Assembly (NCBI GenBank): GCA_029262455.1
Contig: JAJCZJ010000091.1
Span: 101,465-165,464 of the forward strand
DNA from: Deltaproteobacteria bacterium
Lineage (GTDB): Bacteria; Desulfobacterota; Binatia; HRBIN30; CADEER01
Reading direction: 5' to 3'
Length of the DNA stretch: 64,000 nucleotides
This document shows positions 45,132 through 55,500 of the stretch, in pieces. The notes beneath the pieces were generated by a model. The model was given only the letters and a program-made list of their open reading frames with translations, ran no database searches and was not told where the DNA came from. Made by a program: the position numbers and the translations under genes. How positions within the stretch are numbered: position 1 is the first letter of the stretch; every line of letters begins with the position of its first letter.

Positions 45132-45860
45132 GTGAATGAAGAAGTGACGGTGGCCGAGCGTGGCGATTGGCACGGCCCTACGTCGGCGAGAGCCGTCCTT
45201 GTCTCGCTGTTGGTAGCCGTGCTCTTGGCTACACCTGTCTTGGGACAGGGGCCCGGGTGTTGTGGTGATCTGAACGATGACGGTCGTGTTGGCGTTGCGG
45301 AGCTCGTATCCCTGGTGAAGGTGGTGCTCGGCCAAGATGAAGTCGCGTTTTCATCTGTTGGAAACTGCGGCGAGCTGAACCGAGTGGGAGGGCGGGTCTC
45401 GGTCGCGGTGCTGCAGCGCTCTGTGGTTTCGGCGCTCCGCGGCTGCGGGCGCTGTGTGTTCCCATTGAACGATATGCCGATGGAGTGCACTTTTCGCGCC
45501 CAGTTGTGGTTCACCACTGGGGAGGTCGAGGTGGGGTGGGCTCGGTTGACTAACGGTCTCGTGGCGATGAATCCAGACGACGTCTCTGATGGATTTTCCC
45601 ACCATATTTTCTTCGGTGGTCTCATCGTCGAAGGAGTATTGGACCGGAAGTACATCACCAGAACGGGCTTCGATGGTTTTCTGCAAGTTGTTCCGTGGTA
45701 TCGGGATACCGGCACCACGGCGGTAGGTGAAGTTGCTTTGGCCGATGGCGGCCGGCGGCTCGCTTTGGAATTCACGGAACCCCAGTGGCAGATGGAGCGC
45801 CTCGAAGGCTTTTTTGACGAGGAATGTCAGTGGTCCGTGCAGATTGGAGGTTGTTTATGA
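45132..45860 (+). CDS. Small secreted protein with N-terminal dockerin-like module
   Basis: Signal-like ARAVLVSLLVAVLLATPVLGQG then CCGDLNDDGRVGVAELVSLVKVVLGQ. Confidence 0.7.
   Translation: MNEEVTVAERGDWHGPTSARAVLVSLLVAVLLATPVLGQGPGCCGDLNDDGRVGVAELVSLVKVVLGQDEVAFSSVGNCGELNRVGGRVSVAVLQRSVVSALRGCGRCVFPLNDMPMECTFRAQLWFTTGEVEVGWARLTNGLVAMNPDDVSDGFSHHIFFGGLIVEGVLDRKYITRTGFDGFLQVVPWYRDTGTTAVGEVALADGGRRLALEFTEPQWQMERLEGFFDEECQWSVQIGGCL
45264..45450 (+). other. Dockerin-like double EF-hand module (copy E, second hand degenerate)
   Basis: GDLNDDGRVGVAELVSLVKVVLGQDEVAFSSVGNCGELNRVGGRVSVAVLQRSVVSALRGC. Confidence 0.6.
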
Positions 45861-46051
45861 AGTGGACGGTCTTTGCGGTTTCATCAGTTTTCGTTTTGGC
45901 GGGGTGGCCAGGTGATGCGCATGGTGGGACAGTTACCGTTGAGCCTCCCGCATATCTTACTAGAGGGGTTGGGCTCGAGAACGCGACGGAGAAGGAATAT
46001 CGCGAGGCTCTGCGTGGCCATGGCTCTTTGCCCCCAGCGCTGAGTGACTGA
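45857..46051 (+). CDS. 64-aa secreted microprotein, translationally coupled to upstream gene
   Basis: MKWTVFAVSSVFVLAGWPGDAHGGTVTVEPPAYLTRGVGLENATEKEYREALRGHGSLPPALSD; ATG overlaps upstream stop (ATGA). Confidence 0.55.
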   Translation: MKWTVFAVSSVFVLAGWPGDAHGGTVTVEPPAYLTRGVGLENATEKEYREALRGHGSLPPALSD

Positions 46052-46064
46052 TTAGGTTCGGTTC

Positions 46065-46820
46065 GTGTATCCCTTTGTTGCGAATGTCTCGACGTACAGC
46101 GTCGTGTTGGCTCTGGCGGTTCTCGTCGGCACGGCGGTGTCAATTGGCATCGCCAGTCGCCGAGGAGTGCTCAACGCGAATGTTGCGTGGGGACTTGCCT
46201 TGGTCGCTCTCTTTAGTGTGCTCGGGGCGAAGTTTCATGGGGTGATCGAACGTGGTGGCAACTTTGGGACTTTCAGCGCCGAGCTCAGTGCCGGATATCG
46301 GTATCAGGGTGGTGTCCTTGGCGCTGGTTTGGGAGTCTTGCTACTTCGCGGGCGGCTAGGGGGCTTGAGTCCCCTAGCCCTCGCCGATGTAATGACGCCG
46401 GGGATTGGCGTGGCGATGGCGTTCGTCAGGATTGGTTGCCTGCTGAACGGATGCTGCTCGGGGAAGGTCTGCTCACTGCCATGGGCCATTACATTTCCGG
46501 CGAATAGCCAAGTTTTCAACACGCATCTGCGGCACGGAATCCTCGAATCGTCGGCGGCTTCCAGCCTGGCCGTTCATCCCCTTCAAGCCTACTTCGGCCT
46601 CTACTCGCTGAGCCTTGCCGCTCTGTCGCTTTGGTTGCTTGATCGAAAGCGTTTCGACGGCCAGGTTTTCTTGGTGTACCTGACCGCAGCCGGTCTCGGA
46701 AAATTTGTGCTGGAGTCTTTCAGGTTCACGACCATCCCGGTGGTCCAGCAGGCTGCCCTGGTGGTCGGGGTGCTGGGCTTGGTGACCTTGGTCGCCATTC
46801 GGGCGCGCAGCGCGCGCTAG
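46065..46820 (+). CDS. Prolipoprotein diacylglyceryl transferase (Lgt)-like membrane protein
   Basis: Multiple TM helices; ADVMTPGIGVAMAFVRIGCLLNGCCSGKVCSLPWAITFP...HPLQAYFGLYSL; probable GTG start. Confidence 0.78.
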   Translation: MYPFVANVSTYSVVLALAVLVGTAVSIGIASRRGVLNANVAWGLALVALFSVLGAKFHGVIERGGNFGTFSAELSAGYRYQGGVLGAGLGVLLLRGRLGGLSPLALADVMTPGIGVAMAFVRIGCLLNGCCSGKVCSLPWAITFPANSQVFNTHLRHGILESSAASSLAVHPLQAYFGLYSLSLAALSLWLLDRKRFDGQVFLVYLTAAGLGKFVLESFRFTTIPVVQQAALVVGVLGLVTLVAIRARSAR

Positions 46821-46829
46821 TTGCGAGAA

Positions 46830-46854
46830 GAGCTCGCGTATTCTGGGCGAGCTC
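46830..46854. terminator. Hairpin GAGCTCGC-n9-GCGAGCTC between convergent genes
   Basis: Perfect 8-bp stem in 35-bp convergent intergenic gap. Confidence 0.5.
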
Positions 46855-46855
46855 G

Positions 46856-48229
46856 TTAGGCACTGTTGTGGTGGCGCCACTCACGGAAGTGGGCCATCGC
46901 AGGCTCGGTACACACGGTGTCGATGCCGCTTGATGCGCAGGCAACCGCGAAGTCTTCAATCGGTGCCGATATAGGTTCTGTCTCGTTGGGGTCCTTGGCC
47001 AGGTCAAAGTGTGTCGGCCCGTCGTGACGAAGAATGACTTTGTCGGCCCCCCCGATCCCGGCGACGAGGTTTTGGCGGTAGCGCTCTGCTGCGTGTGTAG
47101 CGTGCGGCGAGAAGAAGTGTTCGGCGATCGCGATTGGGTGGCGCTGTCGATAGTTGCTGTCGAGGATCGTGTCTTGCCAGGTGTGACCGAGCGTGGCGGC
47201 GCGCATCAAACCGAAGAGATCCTTGGTACTGACGATGTCCTCGACTGGTGCCGGCGCGATTCCTGGATGGTGCACATGCAGGGGGACATGCAAGTGTGTT
47301 TGCCACACCGATGAGTCGTGCAAGTACAGTCCATGATCGCCGAATGCTTCCCCGTGGTCGCTGGTGATGATGACCAGGGTGTCCTCGAGTGCACCCATTG
47401 CCTCGAGCGCTGCGTAAAACTCGGACAGCTTGTCGGACATCATCTCGACTGCATCGACATAGCGGTCGATCAGCAGTTGACGGTTTCTTTCTGAGAGTTT
47501 GAAATCTGGTGCTAGATAGGCGTGCCCCCCGAGCCGCGGAAGCACGAAGGGCATGCGGACCGCCTCTGCGAATCCGTTTCGGGCTAAGAGCGGGCGGATC
47601 ATCGATTTTTCGACGGGCGGGTAGGGTGCGTGCACGTCGTAGAGGTTGGCGAAAATGAAGAAGGGTTTCTTCTGGACGCGAAGAGATCGAATGCGATCGA
47701 TCACAATTCCGAGTGCTTCACGGTCTGCTGGGACGGTGGCTCGGGCGAAGTTGGCAAGGAACTCTCGGTTGTCTCGCTGAAGCGGATGAAAGAATCCGGT
47801 CGTTTCGATCTGCCTTCGAAACCGTGGCTTCGTGAGGGCAAGGACGACCGACATCACGTTGAGGCCCTTCAAATCCGATAGCACCAGGGTGTTGTGTTGG
47901 AACCCGCGGGTGACACCCGGCATCGTTCCATCAAAAATCGAGTTGCGGGTGACCAGCTCTGTATGAAATCCCTCTTTCGCCAGAAGCTCGGCGATCGTGG
48001 GTGAATCCCCGCGATATCCCATGGTTTGAAGGTGGGCTTCGTGCTGCGAGGGGAGGAGGCCCGTAAACATGCTCATGTGAGTCGGTAAGGTCCAACACTC
48101 GGTCGCATAAGCTTTCTGAAAAGTATGAGTGCGTGACGCTACTTTCTCGAAAAAGTTCTGTCGCTTGCTTCCCGCACTCAGCGCGAAGTCGGCCCGGAGA
48201 GAGTCTACGACGATAAGGCAGCAATTCAT
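46856..48229 (-). CDS. Sulfatase-superfamily (alkaline-phosphatase fold) hydrolase
   Basis: CLIVVDSLRADF; CWTLPTHMSMFTGLLPSQHEAH; LVIITSDHGEAFGDHGLYLHDSSVWQTHLHVPL. Confidence 0.9.
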   Translation of the reverse strand: MNCCLIVVDSLRADFALSAGSKRQNFFEKVASRTHTFQKAYATECWTLPTHMSMFTGLLPSQHEAHLQTMGYRGDSPTIAELLAKEGFHTELVTRNSIFDGTMPGVTRGFQHNTLVLSDLKGLNVMSVVLALTKPRFRRQIETTGFFHPLQRDNREFLANFARATVPADREALGIVIDRIRSLRVQKKPFFIFANLYDVHAPYPPVEKSMIRPLLARNGFAEAVRMPFVLPRLGGHAYLAPDFKLSERNRQLLIDRYVDAVEMMSDKLSEFYAALEAMGALEDTLVIITSDHGEAFGDHGLYLHDSSVWQTHLHVPLHVHHPGIAPAPVEDIVSTKDLFGLMRAATLGHTWQDTILDSNYRQRHPIAIAEHFFSPHATHAAERYRQNLVAGIGGADKVILRHDGPTHFDLAKDPNETEPISAPIEDFAVACASSGIDTVCTEPAMAHFREWRHHNSA

Positions 48230-48388
48230 TTATTTCATTCCGTCCAGCTTGTGTTATGGCCACCGTCGCCGGGTTGGGCCGGATGCTCGGGAGTTCGTGC
48301 GGGGTATCGTGGACATGCCGGCGCTTCGGTGATTTGTGGCGGCGTGCTACCGAAGAGAAGGTTGGGAGTCTCGTCCGGGCGGGGCTCT

Positions 48389-48832
48389 ATGAGAAAAAGG
48401 AGCACAAGAATGCCAGCGAGCGCAATCCTTTTGCCTGTCTTTGTATTGGGTCTCCTGTCGGTTGTTATGTTTGTCTGGATGGTGGCGACGCGGATTCCGG
48501 CAATGAGCAAAGCCGGCATCGATGCGCAAGAAGCGTGGGACACGTCGGCGCTGAAGATGTCCCTTCCGCAGAAAGTCTCTCAGGTAGCCGACAACTACAA
48601 TCACCTCTTCGAGCAGCCGACCTTGTTTTACGCGGTGGCGATTTCGATCGCGGTGCTCGGGCACGTCGATTCGCTGCATGTGCAGTGCGCATGGGCCTTC
48701 ACAATATTGCGGGTCGCTCATTCATTCGTGCAGGCCACCATCAATATTGTCAATATTCGATTTACCCTATTCCTACTTTCTTGGATTGCGCTGGCGACCA
48801 TGATCGTTCGCGAAGTGATCGCGCTGATCTGA
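48389..48832 (+). CDS. MAPEG-family membrane protein
   Basis: VFVLGLLSVVMFVWMVATRIPAM...VADNYNHLFEQPTLFYAVAISIAVLGHVDSLHVQCAWAFTILRVAHSFVQATINIVNIRFTLFLLSW. Confidence 0.82.
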   Translation: MRKRSTRMPASAILLPVFVLGLLSVVMFVWMVATRIPAMSKAGIDAQEAWDTSALKMSLPQKVSQVADNYNHLFEQPTLFYAVAISIAVLGHVDSLHVQCAWAFTILRVAHSFVQATINIVNIRFTLFLLSWIALATMIVREVIALI

Positions 48833-48875
48833 GCCCTGAGGAACGCTGAGCTTTTGGCGACTTTTTTCGACTCCT

Positions 48876-51014
48876 GTGAATACAATGGATAGCGGCCTGT
48901 TGCGCTGGATCGGAGTAGTTTCGATAGGACTGCTTTTTCTGGTGTTGTTGATCCAGAACCCGGTAACGATCTATGTCGGCAATCCCAACGAGGTCGTGAT
49001 CTCGTTGGTCGCTGCTCTGCTTGTGCTGATCCCGCTCTCCGCGTGTTTCATATTGATCGGCTTGGCTCCACTCTTCTTGCTTTGCGGGACGGGGCTCCAT
49101 GCGTACTCGTTTGCAGCGCTCGCCAGTAGCCTTGGCGTCTGGATCTACAGCAACTTCGTGCGGCTCGATGTCGGCGTTTTGGACGGGCAACGGCTCAACC
49201 TGGACTTCGGGTGGACGACGTACTTGTTGGAGGGGGTGACGCTTCTGTTGGGTGTCCTTGTCCTTTATTGGGCATTCCGCCGCTGGCCGAAGGTGCTGAG
49301 AGACTTTGTTTTCTTGCTCGGCGCCGTGGTCTTGCTTTCCTCGCTTGCCAGCGTTGTAACCACGCCGTTCTCTTTCGGAACCCTCGACAGCTCTGATCGC
49401 GCCCCGATCTATCGCTTCTCGCCGGACAAGAATCTTCTCATCGTTCTGATGGACACGTTTCAGTCCGACGTGTTCGCGGAGTTGGTGAAAGCTGACGCAG
49501 CGCTCGAGACGCGCTTCGACGGATTCACTTTTTTCCCGGACAACCTGGGTTCGGCGCCGACCACCTATCTGACCATGCCATCGCTGCATTCTGGGGCGGA
49601 CTACGACTCCGGCACGATGCTGAAGGATTTCTATGAGCAGAACGTAGAGCGGGGCTCGTTCCTCAACGCATTGTCTGATGCTGGTCACGAAGTGGTCCTG
49701 GTTGGGCCGCGAACATTTGGATGCCCAGAGAAGACCGATCTGTGTTTGGAGGTAGAGGAGGTTCTCAAGAGCCGAGCGAGCGTGACGTTGCACGAAGTGG
49801 CCGGTTTGGTCGACTTGTCATTGTTTCGCGCAGTGCCGTTTGTTTTCAAGTCGTTTGTTTATCGCAACGGAGCTTGGTGGTTGCGCTCGATTCAGGAACG
49901 TTCGAACCATTTCGTCGTGTTGAGCAATCGACTACTCGGCGAGTTCTCCGAGCGGGCGAGTGTGAAGTCATCGCGGCCGACGACCAAGTTCCTGCACTTG
50001 ATGAACACCCACCCGCCGTTCGTCATGGACGACGATTGCGGTTACCGAAGCTACGGGCGGATCGATTCGCGCGCTGCGATGAGCGTCCAGGCACGCTGTG
50101 CCGTCGACGAATTCACCGATACGCTGGAGCAACTGAAAAGGATTGGAGTCTACGATCAGACAGCGATCATGCTGATCGCGGATACGGGTTCGGGTGCGCG
50201 CAACCTTGGTAGCACTTACATGGGCAGCGACGGTCGGCCGAGTTATGCCGGGGCCGGGCTCGTCGGTGGAGCCAATCCGATCCTGCTGGTCAAGCCGTTG
50301 GGTGCGCGGGGCAAACTGAAGACCTCAGATGCGAGAGTCCAGGTGCGCGACATCGCCGCGACGGTTTGCGAGATGCTCGGTGATTGCGAGGGATTTCCGG
50401 GGACCTCGGTCTTCGCGGATAGCGCGGAGCGCAGGGCGCGGCGGGTGTACAGTTACTTTGTCTGGAAGAATACCTACCTCGGTCTCGACTACATCCCTGG
50501 TCTGGTTCAGTACCCGGTCGAGGGTCCACTTTGGGAGCTGGCCTCGTGGCCCGAGGCGGCGCGCCCGCTGTTGCGACTTGGCCAGCCTTTCGATTTCGCG
50601 AAGACTTCACAGTCAGCGGTCTATCGCGAGCAGGGCTGGGGCGGAATGGTCGATCATGGAACCTGGACCGATGGTCCGGAGGCGGTGGTTAGCTTCGAGC
50701 GTCGCGAGATCCGCGGCGCCCTCGACCTGTGGATCCGGGCGCAGGCGCGCGTCGGAGCGATCCATCCGCAGCAGCAGGTCGAGGTCTACGCCAACGATCA
50801 CCTGCTCGGCGAGTGGACGTTAACGAATTGGCAAGCTCCCGAGGAGCGGACCTTCCGCATCCCTTCGGGAGTCGTAGCGAGCGCGGATCGGCTGGTGATC
50901 AAGTTCCGAATGCTGTCACCGTTTAAGACAGTCGACGAAGACGAACATCGAATCAGTCGCCAACGCGAGCTCGGCCTCAGGCTCGATCAGCTGCGCTTTG
51001 ACCCAGTCAGCTGA
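48876..51014 (+). CDS. Membrane-anchored sulfatase/LTA-synthase-like protein
   Basis: N-terminal TM helices; KNLLIVLMDTFQSDVFAEL; TTYLTMPSLHSGADYDSG; FLHLMNTHPPFVMDDDC; AIMLIADTGSGARN. Confidence 0.8.
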   Translation: MNTMDSGLLRWIGVVSIGLLFLVLLIQNPVTIYVGNPNEVVISLVAALLVLIPLSACFILIGLAPLFLLCGTGLHAYSFAALASSLGVWIYSNFVRLDVGVLDGQRLNLDFGWTTYLLEGVTLLLGVLVLYWAFRRWPKVLRDFVFLLGAVVLLSSLASVVTTPFSFGTLDSSDRAPIYRFSPDKNLLIVLMDTFQSDVFAELVKADAALETRFDGFTFFPDNLGSAPTTYLTMPSLHSGADYDSGTMLKDFYEQNVERGSFLNALSDAGHEVVLVGPRTFGCPEKTDLCLEVEEVLKSRASVTLHEVAGLVDLSLFRAVPFVFKSFVYRNGAWWLRSIQERSNHFVVLSNRLLGEFSERASVKSSRPTTKFLHLMNTHPPFVMDDDCGYRSYGRIDSRAAMSVQARCAVDEFTDTLEQLKRIGVYDQTAIMLIADTGSGARNLGSTYMGSDGRPSYAGAGLVGGANPILLVKPLGARGKLKTSDARVQVRDIAATVCEMLGDCEGFPGTSVFADSAERRARRVYSYFVWKNTYLGLDYIPGLVQYPVEGPLWELASWPEAARPLLRLGQPFDFAKTSQSAVYREQGWGGMVDHGTWTDGPEAVVSFERREIRGALDLWIRAQARVGAIHPQQQVEVYANDHLLGEWTLTNWQAPEERTFRIPSGVVASADRLVIKFRMLSPFKTVDEDEHRISRQRELGLRLDQLRFDPVS

Positions 51015-51064
51015 GCATCGGACAAGAGAAGATCCGACCGAGCCGACACGCTTGAGAACGACGA

Positions 51065-52357
51065 TCACTTTGCCGCGAGCTGATCGCGAATCTCCAGGTC
51101 GTGCGGCAGGTTTCGTGCGGCGAGGTAGAACATCAAGACGCCGCTCGATGCGATGACGCCGACGACCAGCATTGCGTAGCGAAGTCCGTCGTCGCCGTAG
51201 GTCTGGGAGAAAATGTCGCTCAAGTAACCGGCGGTCAATGGACCCATGCCGAGCCCGATCAGGTTGAGCACGAAAAATAGGATCGACGAGGTCAGGGCGC
51301 GCATGGCCGGCGGAACCAGCTCGTGCGAGATGGCGAGGGCGGGGCCGAGGTAGGTGTTGATGAGGATGGTCACGCCGAACATGAGGGCGATCACGACCGG
51401 TGTGTTGTCGAGCAGCAGGTACGGAACACTCAACGGTACGGCCAGTAGCCCGGCGATCGCCGGGATCCAGAGATACCAGCGCCTGTCGGTGCTTCCGAAG
51501 CGGTCGGCGAGGTATCCGCCCAACAGAGTCCCGATAATGCCGCCGCCGCCGCCGAACACCGCCAGGAGGAGCCCTAGAGTGCTTCCTTCGATTCCGTGGC
51601 TGCGGGCCAGGAAAGATGGGGTGAAGTTGCCGTTGCCGTAACCCGCGAAGGCGGTCATGCCGGCCCCTGCAGCGAGGTACCAGAACGATCGAAATCCAGT
51701 CAGGACTTTGAGAGTCTCTTGGAGGGTTGGCTTGTACGCCGCCTGCTCCGCGGTTTCCCATCGCCCACGTTGCGGCTCTTTCACGGTAAGGAAAAACCCA
51801 GTGGCGAAGACGATTCCTGGCAGGCCCACGACCATGAACGCCGCTCGCCAGCCAAACATTTGATCGATCGTCCCGCCGACGATGAAGCCGACGAAAATTC
51901 CGATGTGCACGCCGCTCGAGTAGATGGATAGCGCCGTCGCTCGCTTCTCCGGGGGATAGTAGTCGCTGATCATCGCGTGCGCTGGCGGGCTGCCACCGGC
52001 CTCGCCGATGCCGACGCCGATTCTTGCGAGCAGCAGCTGCGTGTAGTTCTGGGCCAGTCCCGACATCGCGGTGAGCGCGCTCCAGACGGTGACGGCGAGT
52101 GCGACGATGTTGCGGCGGTTGCCGCGATCGGCCCAGTAGGCGATGGGGATGCCGGCCGTGATGTAGACGAGCGCGAACGAGAACCCACTGAGCAGCCCCA
52201 GCTGTGCATCGCTCAGGCCCATATCGGCTTTGATGGACTCCTGCAGAATGACCAGGATCTGTCGATCGATGAAGTTGAACATGTACGCGACCGTCAGCAT
52301 CGTCAGTGCGTAGGTTGCCCCCTCGACGGGTGCCGTGTTTGTCCCGGTCTTGTTCAT
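51065..52357 (-). CDS. MFS transporter
   Basis: YMFNFIDRQILVILQESIKADMGLSDAQLGLLSGFSFALVYITAGIPIAYWADRGNRRN; 12 TM pattern. Confidence 0.93.
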   Translation of the reverse strand: MNKTGTNTAPVEGATYALTMLTVAYMFNFIDRQILVILQESIKADMGLSDAQLGLLSGFSFALVYITAGIPIAYWADRGNRRNIVALAVTVWSALTAMSGLAQNYTQLLLARIGVGIGEAGGSPPAHAMISDYYPPEKRATALSIYSSGVHIGIFVGFIVGGTIDQMFGWRAAFMVVGLPGIVFATGFFLTVKEPQRGRWETAEQAAYKPTLQETLKVLTGFRSFWYLAAGAGMTAFAGYGNGNFTPSFLARSHGIEGSTLGLLLAVFGGGGGIIGTLLGGYLADRFGSTDRRWYLWIPAIAGLLAVPLSVPYLLLDNTPVVIALMFGVTILINTYLGPALAISHELVPPAMRALTSSILFFVLNLIGLGMGPLTAGYLSDIFSQTYGDDGLRYAMLVVGVIASSGVLMFYLAARNLPHDLEIRDQLAAK

Positions 52358-52502
52358 CTTCTCCCCCGCGTTGGCCGGAAACCCAATTGGCCTGCCCGCC
52401 GGCTATCCATATGGTATTCCGCGCTGAGAATGACAGCCCAGAAACAAGATCGGCCGGCAAGCGCGAAGCTTACCGGCCGATTCTTTGATGATTTGGGTGG
52501 CG

Positions 52503-55500
52503 TTAGCCGATCGGCGGTGCCGGGCACAAAGCTGGCGCGGCAGTCTTGCGCTCCGCCTTGAACTTGTCCCTCTTGTCGTTCTTGGCTGGGCTGGGTGGGT
52601 TGCCGCTAGTTTTGGCGCGCGCTTCGGCGCACCATTCGATGGTCGTGCCGAGGCTCAGACGCACCGCGATGTTGCCCTGCGATGGTTCGTCGAGATCGTA
52701 GGCGAAGTTGGCCTTGCCGCCCTTGATGACGAGCTTGTCGCTCTTGAGGTTGACCAGTTTGATCGGCGCGTTGGCACTGGTGTCTTTAAACTTGTAACCG
52801 CTGCTGCCCGAGTTGCTCCATCCGGTCGACGGCAGCGAGATGGTGGTGAACTCACCACTGCCGTTCGTGTTGTAGACATGCAACGTCGCGCCGCCGCTGG
52901 TCGGGTCGCCGGCCGCACCGAACGCCGGTGGCACGATGCGGTTGGCCTGTGGATCTTTCTTGGTTGCCGACTTGAAGCGGAACTTGCGCTTGTTCGGGTC
53001 TGTTGGGGCCTGGGTGTCGTCTTTGAAAGTAAGCGTGGTGGTCGCCACCGAGACCGTCTGAGCGCCGCCCGGGATACTCAGGGTGTCCGCCGGGTTGCTG
53101 CCGGCGACAGTTTCGTCGGTATCGAAGAAGCCGTCTTCGTCGCGATCAATTCCCATGCGAGCGCCGAGTCCCGGCGGGACGCAGGTGTAGGTTGCGTCGG
53201 CGGCGGCGCTGGTGCCGGCGGACAGGCCAACGACGAATGAAGTCGTAAAGATCGGTTCCGAAGACAAATCGCTGCGCCACTGGTTGCTGCCGAGGTAGAG
53301 CGCGCCGCGCGGCACACCGTTGAAGACGCCTTTGCTGATCAGCTCGCAATCGCCGGCGTCGGCTTGCGCTACCAGGAGTGCGTGCCGGGCGTGGACGTCC
53401 CCGTTGGAGAAATTCTCTGGGGTGATGGTCAGCTGCTGTCCGACGATCGGTGCCAGGCCGGCGTCGAGGGTCAGCATGAACTCTTCGACCTCGCGGCGCA
53501 GTGCGTCTTGCTCGGCCGGTGTCCCGGGGAAGTTGAAGACGTTGGCACTGACGAAGCGGAAGAGAGTGTCGATGCCGCCGTCGTGCAGCACACCGAATCC
53601 GCGTACCTGGTCGCCCGTGAAGCCGCCGCCGGGTATGCCACCGGCGGTCGGCATGCCGAACATCCCGACCTTCTGGTACATGTTGCGCAGGTGCGGGACC
53701 TTGAACTCCTGCGTCTCACCTTCGAAGGTCGATCGGCCGTCACCGCCGAAGAAGCCAGCATTCAAATCGACCGTATGGCAGGTGTTGCAGGTAGATCCAC
53801 CGTCGGTCGGGGTATTGAAGTAGAAAAACTCGCCGTCGGCGAAATCGCCGTTGGACAAGCCCTGTTTCCAATACGTCTGCTGTGAGTCGTTGAGAGCTTT
53901 CAGCGGATTGGGCGGATACTGCATAGTCAGCACGAAGTCGGTGAAGCGTTGCATCTCCTCCGTCTCGAGCTGTGCGTCGCGGCCCAGTAAGCCTGGGAAG
54001 GCTCCGTTGAACTCTTTGAACGCCAAGTCCTCGTCGAGGGGGTCCTCGCCGCTGGCCCCGCCAGTGCGATCACCGCGCCAGTGCATGGGGCCGTGGTTCG
54101 CCATGCCGCGCAGACTCTGGGTCGTCATCGGTCCCTTCAGTGGATGGAAGTCGTTTCCGGGTCCGCCCGACACGAAGGGATTGGGATTCGGGAACGTCGT
54201 GCCCTCAGGGTCTCCCAAGTCCCAGGCGAGACTGTCGAAGTCGCCGAAGATGTGACAGCTGGCGCACGCTGAGTCGCCGTGGCCGGAAGTACGAAGTGCG
54301 TCGTAGAGAAAACGCCGCCCACCTTGCACCAGTGCGGGCGAAGGGTCGAAGCGCAGGGAGATTGTGTCACTGACCGCGGAAATGCCGAGGTCGACGACGT
54401 TGAGGCGCTGCGTAAAGCGGCTCATGACGTAAAGGCGATTGCGCGCCTCGTCGAGGATGACTCCACTCGGACCTCCCCCGACGTCGATCGATTGGCGCAT
54501 GATAGGGCCGGCGCCTTCGATCATCGCGGTCGGTAAGACGGCTACCTTCTCGGAGCCGAAGGCGACGACGTAGACGGTTGTTCCCGCGCTAGAGAATGCG
54601 AGGTCGAGCGGAAACGCCAGAGTTTGCTCGATTTCGTCCTCATCGCCCGGGACGACCAAGTAGTCGATATGATCGTTGAGGTGTCGCGGCGTAACGGTGG
54701 TCCCGTCGATGATCGAGATACGGCTCTCGGCGATGTGGCCTTTGACTCCCTGGGTCAACGCGCCTTCGATCGGGTCCATGCCCTCGAAGCGAACGTGGTT
54801 CCGCGCCTCCAAGTTTGTCACATACACTTTGCCGTTGGCGGGGTTCACGGCCATGTTGAATATGATCGTGCCGACGTCCGAAATTGAGTCGATGACGCTG
54901 CCGGTGTCCGCGTCGATACGAAAGACATCGAAGTCAGGCAGATCGAAGCGCACCACCGACGACCAGTCCTGATCGAGCTCATCGCGCCATTCTCCGGAGA
55001 CCGGATCGAATTTGACGATCAGCCCGGTGTTGGGCGGCGTTGGGTAGTTGCCGGTCGGGTCGGCGGGTTTGTTCGGTGTTGCGCCGGCTGTGACCACCGG
55101 CTCGAGCACGGTCGTGGTACGACTGCCGGAGTGAAAACCTGCAGCGTACAGCGTTGCACCGTCGGGGCTAACAGCCAAGGCGCGGGGGGTATCGGCGAAC
55201 AAGGTAATGATGGAGATGGGCGTTGCGATCGGCCCGGAGCCAGGAGCATCGGCATCGAAGATCCAGACATCGGCTCGGCCGATTCCTTCTGTGGTGATCT
55301 GCGGATTGCCTGGACGGTTCTGACCGCGGTGAGCGGCCGTGACGAAGGCACGATCGAAGCTGCTACCGCCGAAGACGATGTCGCGCGGTTCGTCGCCGAC
55401 GTAGAGAGTGTTGGCGACGTGAGACAACGTGACATCGGCGGCATCGATTTCGACAATGCTGATACTGTCCGAGAGATGGTTGACGACCCAAACTTCTACG

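Noticed and set aside
50916-52460. 514-aa minus-strand ORF in another frame over the MFS gene
   Set aside because: Arg/Pro/His-rich off-frame translation; the MFS frame at 51065-52357 has convincing TM helices.
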